A stretch of DNA of 7,304 nucleotides from an uncultured Actinomycetes bacterium. GTDB lineage: Bacteria; Actinomycetota; Actinomycetes; Nanopelagicales; Nanopelagicaceae. The translations under genes were made by a program, and so were the position numbers. Of this stretch, positions 5,586 through 7,304 are shown piece by piece. Where the stretch lies: the NCBI GenBank assembly GCA_903827345.1, contig CAIKID010000211.1, forward strand, positions 1 through 7,304, read 5' to 3'. The first letter of the stretch is position 1. Every line of letters starts with the position of its first letter. A model generated the notes under the pieces. The model ran no database searches. It was given only the letters and a program-made list of their open reading frames with translations, and was not told the origin of the DNA.

Positions 5586-6728
5586 ATGAGAGTTGCTATC
5601 GTGACCGAGAGTTTCTTGCCTCAGATCAACGGCGTCACCAATTCTGTCCTACGAGTCCTGGAATTCCTGGAATCCCAAGGGCACCAGGCGATGGTAATCG
5701 CACCCGAGTCTGATGGAGGGCCATCTGAATACCACGGGGCTCGCATCAAACGCGTCGCGGCCCTGCCACTCCACTCGATTCTGCCGATTGGTCTGCCAGT
5801 GGCGGTGCCTTCCCGCAAACTTGAATACTTAATCGATGGCTTTGCTCCCGACGTTTTGCACCTGGCTTCGCCTTTTGCCCTCGGCGGATACTCCGCCCGT
5901 ATCGCCCGGCGCTTGGGACTGCCTTCTCTTTCGATTTACCAGACCGACCTCGCTGGATTTGCGCGTCACTATGGAATGAATATCGCGCACAATTCGCTGC
6001 GCAAGATCGTGGGCAAGATTCACACCAACACCGATCGCACGCTGGCGCCATCGAGCGCAGCCTGCGGAGATCTTCGCGAACAAGGAGTACCGAATGTCCA
6101 CCTGTGGCGACGTGGTGTTAACACATCGCTCTTTCATCCGTCTAAGCGTGATGAGCTACTTCGCCACTCGTGGGGTGCACCGCATAAGTTGGTAGTGGGA
6201 TTTGTCGGACGCCTTGCCAATGAGAAACGCATCTCAGATTTAGCAATTCTCGATCGCGATCCACGCGTGCAACTTGTAATCGTGGGCGATGGACCGGCCC
6301 GCGAGAAGCTGCAGCGCGAACTTCCCGACGCTATCTTTACGGGATTTAAATCAGGTGAGGATCTTGGCGCTGCGTATGCCAGCTTCGATCTCTTTATTCA
6401 CCCAGGTCCCAACGAAACATTCTGCCAGGCTGTTCAAGAAGCGCTCTCGTCGGGAACGCCATGCATCGTCCCGCAGACGGGCGGACCCGCTGATCTCGTC
6501 ACAACAGGTGCAACCGGATACATCATTGATACCAGCGATGCTCAAGCCTTGGCAGCGAGTGTCGAACATTTCATTGCGCGTAGCGACCGCGCAGAGATGT
6601 CACTACTTGCTCGGGATTCCGTTGCGACTCGAACCTGGGGTGCAATTAACCAACAGTTAATTGGACATTACAAGGCGGTCATTGAATCACGCCACGGCGC
6701 TTTGCACCCTGTCGGAGCGGTCGCATGA
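5586..6728 (+). CDS. GT4-family glycosyltransferase, MgtA/PimB-like alpha-mannosyltransferase
   Basis: This 380-residue GT-B fold enzyme opens with MRVAIVTESFLPQINGVTNS, a start characteristic of actinobacterial GDP-mannose-dependent alpha-mannosyltransferases such as MgtA. The N-terminal acceptor half covers about 1-195. The donor half contains VGFVGRLANEKR (203-214), VIVGDGPARE (231-240) and the GT4 E-x7-E motif formed by E277 and E285 (NETFCQAVQE), followed by SGTPCIVPQTGGPADLV (289-305), which binds the nucleotide sugar. The WRRGVNTSLFHPSKRD stretch (174-189) also fits this group. No signal peptide or membrane span is seen, so it probably acts at the cytoplasmic face of the membrane on a lipid-linked acceptor. 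The donor (GDP-mannose or another sugar nucleotide) and the product are inferred. It overlaps the next glycosyltransferase by ATGA. The start lacks a Shine-Dalgarno sequence, but the N-terminal beta strand begins right at this methionine. Confidence 0.9.
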   Translation: MRVAIVTESFLPQINGVTNSVLRVLEFLESQGHQAMVIAPESDGGPSEYHGARIKRVAALPLHSILPIGLPVAVPSRKLEYLIDGFAPDVLHLASPFALGGYSARIARRLGLPSLSIYQTDLAGFARHYGMNIAHNSLRKIVGKIHTNTDRTLAPSSAACGDLREQGVPNVHLWRRGVNTSLFHPSKRDELLRHSWGAPHKLVVGFVGRLANEKRISDLAILDRDPRVQLVIVGDGPAREKLQRELPDAIFTGFKSGEDLGAAYASFDLFIHPGPNETFCQAVQEALSSGTPCIVPQTGGPADLVTTGATGYIIDTSDAQALAASVEHFIARSDRAEMSLLARDSVATRTWGAINQQLIGHYKAVIESRHGALHPVGAVA

Positions 6729-7304
6729 GGATCGTTCACATCGCGAACTTCTACGGACCAAACTCAGGTGGCATCAAAACAACGTTGCACGAATTAGGTC
6801 GCGGTTACCTTAAATACGGTCACGATTTTATTTATATCGTTCCTGGCACCCAGTTCTTGCAAGAGCAGACACCCTATGGTCGCAAAATTACTCTGCCCAG
6901 TATGATCTTGCCGGGTAGCGGCGGATATCGCGTTATTAAATCGAACAAGGCGCTTCGCAATCTCATTGCCGACCTCGCCCCGGATCGCATCGAAATCTCC
7001 GATCGTTTTACACTCTTAAACATCGCTAAATTCGCACGCAGACGCGGGATTCCAACAGTCGTCTTTAGCCACGAAACTTTGCGCGGCTTAGCTAATAGAT
7101 TCCTTCCGACTTGGTTGCCACGGCGAACCATCGTCAATTGGCATAACCGCCGCCTCGCTAAGAACTTTGATCACGTGATTGCGACAACAGAGTTTGCAGC
7201 AGTGGAGTTCCGCGAGATCGGTACTAAGAATCTGGTCAAGATTCCGCTCGGAGTTGATCTGGTCAACTTCAGCCCCGACCACCGCTCCTTGCAATTTCGA
7301 CGTG
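6725..7304 (+). CDS. Second glycosyltransferase, GT4-like, partial (3' end beyond the window)
   Basis: An open frame runs from the ATG at 6725, which overlaps the TGA of the previous gene (ATGA), to the right edge, giving 193 whole codons without a stop. GGAG (6714-6717) lies 7 bases upstream of the ATG. The protein begins MRIVHIANFYGPNSGGIKTT, the usual opening strand and glycine-rich loop of GT-B glycosyltransferases. It continues with HELGRGYLKYGHDFIYIVPG (27-46), VVFSHETL, a segment ending VIATTEFAAVEF and the LVKIPLGVDLVNFSPD stretch, where GVD.xxF.P marks the linker into the donor domain. The E-x7-E donor half would lie beyond the window, so the sugar cannot be inferred. Coupling to the preceding mannosyltransferase-like gene suggests consecutive steps in one envelope glycan pathway. 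Similarity to the first enzyme is only at the level of the fold, so a recent tandem duplication is unlikely. Confidence 0.88.
   Translation, partial: MRIVHIANFYGPNSGGIKTTLHELGRGYLKYGHDFIYIVPGTQFLQEQTPYGRKITLPSMILPGSGGYRVIKSNKALRNLIADLAPDRIEISDRFTLLNIAKFARRRGIPTVVFSHETLRGLANRFLPTWLPRRTIVNWHNRRLAKNFDHVIATTEFAAVEFREIGTKNLVKIPLGVDLVNFSPDHRSLQFRR

Noticed and set aside
6289..6660. A 123-codon plus-strand frame inside the first glycosyltransferase
   Set aside because: It overlaps the conserved donor domain in a different frame and shows no recognisable features.
7088..7294. Minus-strand frames near the right edge (also 6874-7137)
   Set aside because: They are antisense to the partial second glycosyltransferase, which has a proper start, ribosome binding site and family sequence.
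1..7304. Mobile element, CRISPR array, toxin-antitoxin or defence system
   Set aside because: No transposase, terminal repeats, regular direct repeats or defence-type domains were seen. A tRNA gene is present, but no integrase or attachment-site duplication accompanies it in the window.

Overview
This window reads as a compact chromosomal housekeeping segment of an actinobacterium. G+C is near 50% as judged by eye. The coding density is very high, the genes overlap or sit 4 to 9 bases apart, and the tRNA does not encode its CCA end. The iscS-mnmA-ligA order is typical of Actinobacteria, and MnmA has the PNPCLRC form of its active site. The moderate G+C and tight packing would suit a streamlined lineage such as the freshwater Nanopelagicales (acI). 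That placement is inference, because no marker gene here settles it.

Minus strand, read from 5480 down to 5: a six-gene block of iscS-type cysteine desulfurase, mnmA, ligA, an unrecognised 45-residue single-span membrane protein (1050-1187), nadD and rsfS. A 9-bp hairpin and a tRNA-Ala(GGC) gene follow. The junctions are a 1-base overlap, a 9-base gap, a 4-base gap, a 4-base gap (if nadD starts at the proposed ATC) and a 14-base overlap, so the block is probably one transcription unit. The desulfurase supplies sulfur to MnmA for 2-thiouridine in tRNA. NadD makes the NAD precursor, and LigA consumes NAD. RsfS and the tRNA belong to translation.

Plus strand, from 5586 to the right edge: two GT4-type glycosyltransferases overlapping by ATGA, the second cut off by the window end. 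They probably act on cell-envelope glycolipids or polysaccharides. The 105-base gap between the divergent units (5481-5585) must hold both promoters.

Two points go beyond routine annotation. The first is the small membrane ORF. The second is nadD, whose essential N-terminal nucleotide-binding motif is encoded but has no ATG, GTG or TTG in frame ahead of it. I saw no mobile element, CRISPR array, phage gene or defence system, and the rest is ordinary core genome.
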